Shown here: piece after piece, positions 13,025 through 13,063 of the stretch
Layout: each line of letters opens with the position of its first letter
How positions within the stretch are numbered: the first letter of the stretch is position 1
Program-made: the position numbers and the translations under genes
NCBI GenBank assembly: GCA_002793885.1
Contig: PFEG01000022.1
Location: 997-14,059, forward strand
Direction: 5' to 3'
DNA length: 13,063 nucleotides
Source of the DNA: Candidatus Saccharibacteria bacterium CG10_big_fil_rev_8_21_14_0_10_47_8
Lineage (GTDB): Bacteria; Patescibacteriota; Saccharimonadia; Saccharimonadales; UBA10212
Notes under the pieces: model-generated
Seen by the model: only the letters and a program-made list of their open reading frames with translations
Told to the model about the DNA's origin: nothing
The model's database searches: none

Positions 13025-13063
13025 ATGCCAAAACTAACAGACAAACAAATTAAGCAAAAGCTC
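13025..13063 (+). CDS. N-terminal 13 residues of an unidentified gene, cut by the window edge
   Basis: The ATG at 13025 opens a frame (MPKLTDKQIKQKL) to the window end. It is preceded by a promoter-like element and follows the TrmH-family gene on the same strand. The beginning resembles 4a-hydroxytetrahydrobiopterin dehydratases, which often start with KLTDEEI-like sequence before an L-x-G-W motif, but 13 residues are far too few to name it. Confidence 0.45.
   Translation, partial: MPKLTDKQIKQKL

Noticed and set aside
1..13063. UGA recoding as in Absconditabacteria or Gracilibacteria
   Set aside because: rnhB ends in TGA at the expected length, and I saw no conserved gene that needs TGA as a sense codon.
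1..13063. CRISPR arrays, insertion sequences, tRNA or rRNA genes
   Set aside because: No regularly spaced repeats, transposase motifs, terminal inverted repeats or cloverleaf-like segments were seen in the short intergenic regions.

Overview
The window looks like a piece of a Candidate Phyla Radiation genome, most likely Candidatus Saccharibacteria (TM7) or a close relative. This is inferred from the mixture of genes, not proven. It holds a secreted protein with a G-[IF]-A-H-L-L type hydrophobic N-terminus, a DUF2207 membrane protein with a glycine-rich tail, a PilB-like ATPase, a VIT1-type transporter, a stand-alone nusA, and the rplS-rnhB-yraN cluster. Composition is moderate GC. UGA acts as a normal stop (rnhB ends in TGA inside an ATGA overlap with yraN), which argues against the UGA-recoding CPR groups. 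Coding density is high, no non-coding stretch exceeds 300 bases, and I see no mobile element, CRISPR array, rRNA or tRNA.

Layout. 1-123: N-terminus of a minus-strand single-pass membrane protein cut by the window edge. 259-1068 (+): exported LolA/LppX-like protein. 1301-2308 (-): exported endonuclease/exonuclease/phosphatase-fold hydrolase. 2379-4232 (-): DUF2207 membrane protein. 4307-4879 (+): protein-L-isoaspartate methyltransferase-like enzyme. 4876-5595 (-): VIT1/CCC1-type metal transporter. 5644-6846 (-): nusA. 7120-7536 and 7543-9237 (+): a tight pair made of a protein resembling only the N-terminal domain of M1 aminopeptidases and a complete M3 metallopeptidase. 9229-9576 (yraN), 9573-10142 (rnhB) and 10187-10726 (rplS) on minus: translation and genome maintenance cluster. 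10784-12409 (-): PilB/GspE-family ATPase. 12464-12973 (+): SpoU/TrmH RNA methyltransferase. 13025-13063 (+): start of another gene.

How it works together. Most genes are housekeeping. The left third is envelope-related (membrane protein, exported LolA-like protein, exported hydrolase, DUF2207 protein). The M1-like/M3 pair suggests cytoplasmic peptide turnover, and the PilB-like ATPase suggests a type IV pilus or a related secretion machine encoded elsewhere.

The most interesting signal is regulatory. Many genes have no Shine-Dalgarno sequence. Instead a -10-like hexamer, often in the form TGTTANNNT, sits 6-9 bases before the ATG, which suggests that leaderless transcription from extended -10 promoters is common here. 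nusA is an exception: it has a strong Shine-Dalgarno sequence and a leader of about 180 bases, with a strong intrinsic terminator directly after the upstream promoter. Other points worth a second look are the truncated M1-like protein, the PilB homologue without its zinc cysteines, and the long charged tail on ribosomal protein L19.
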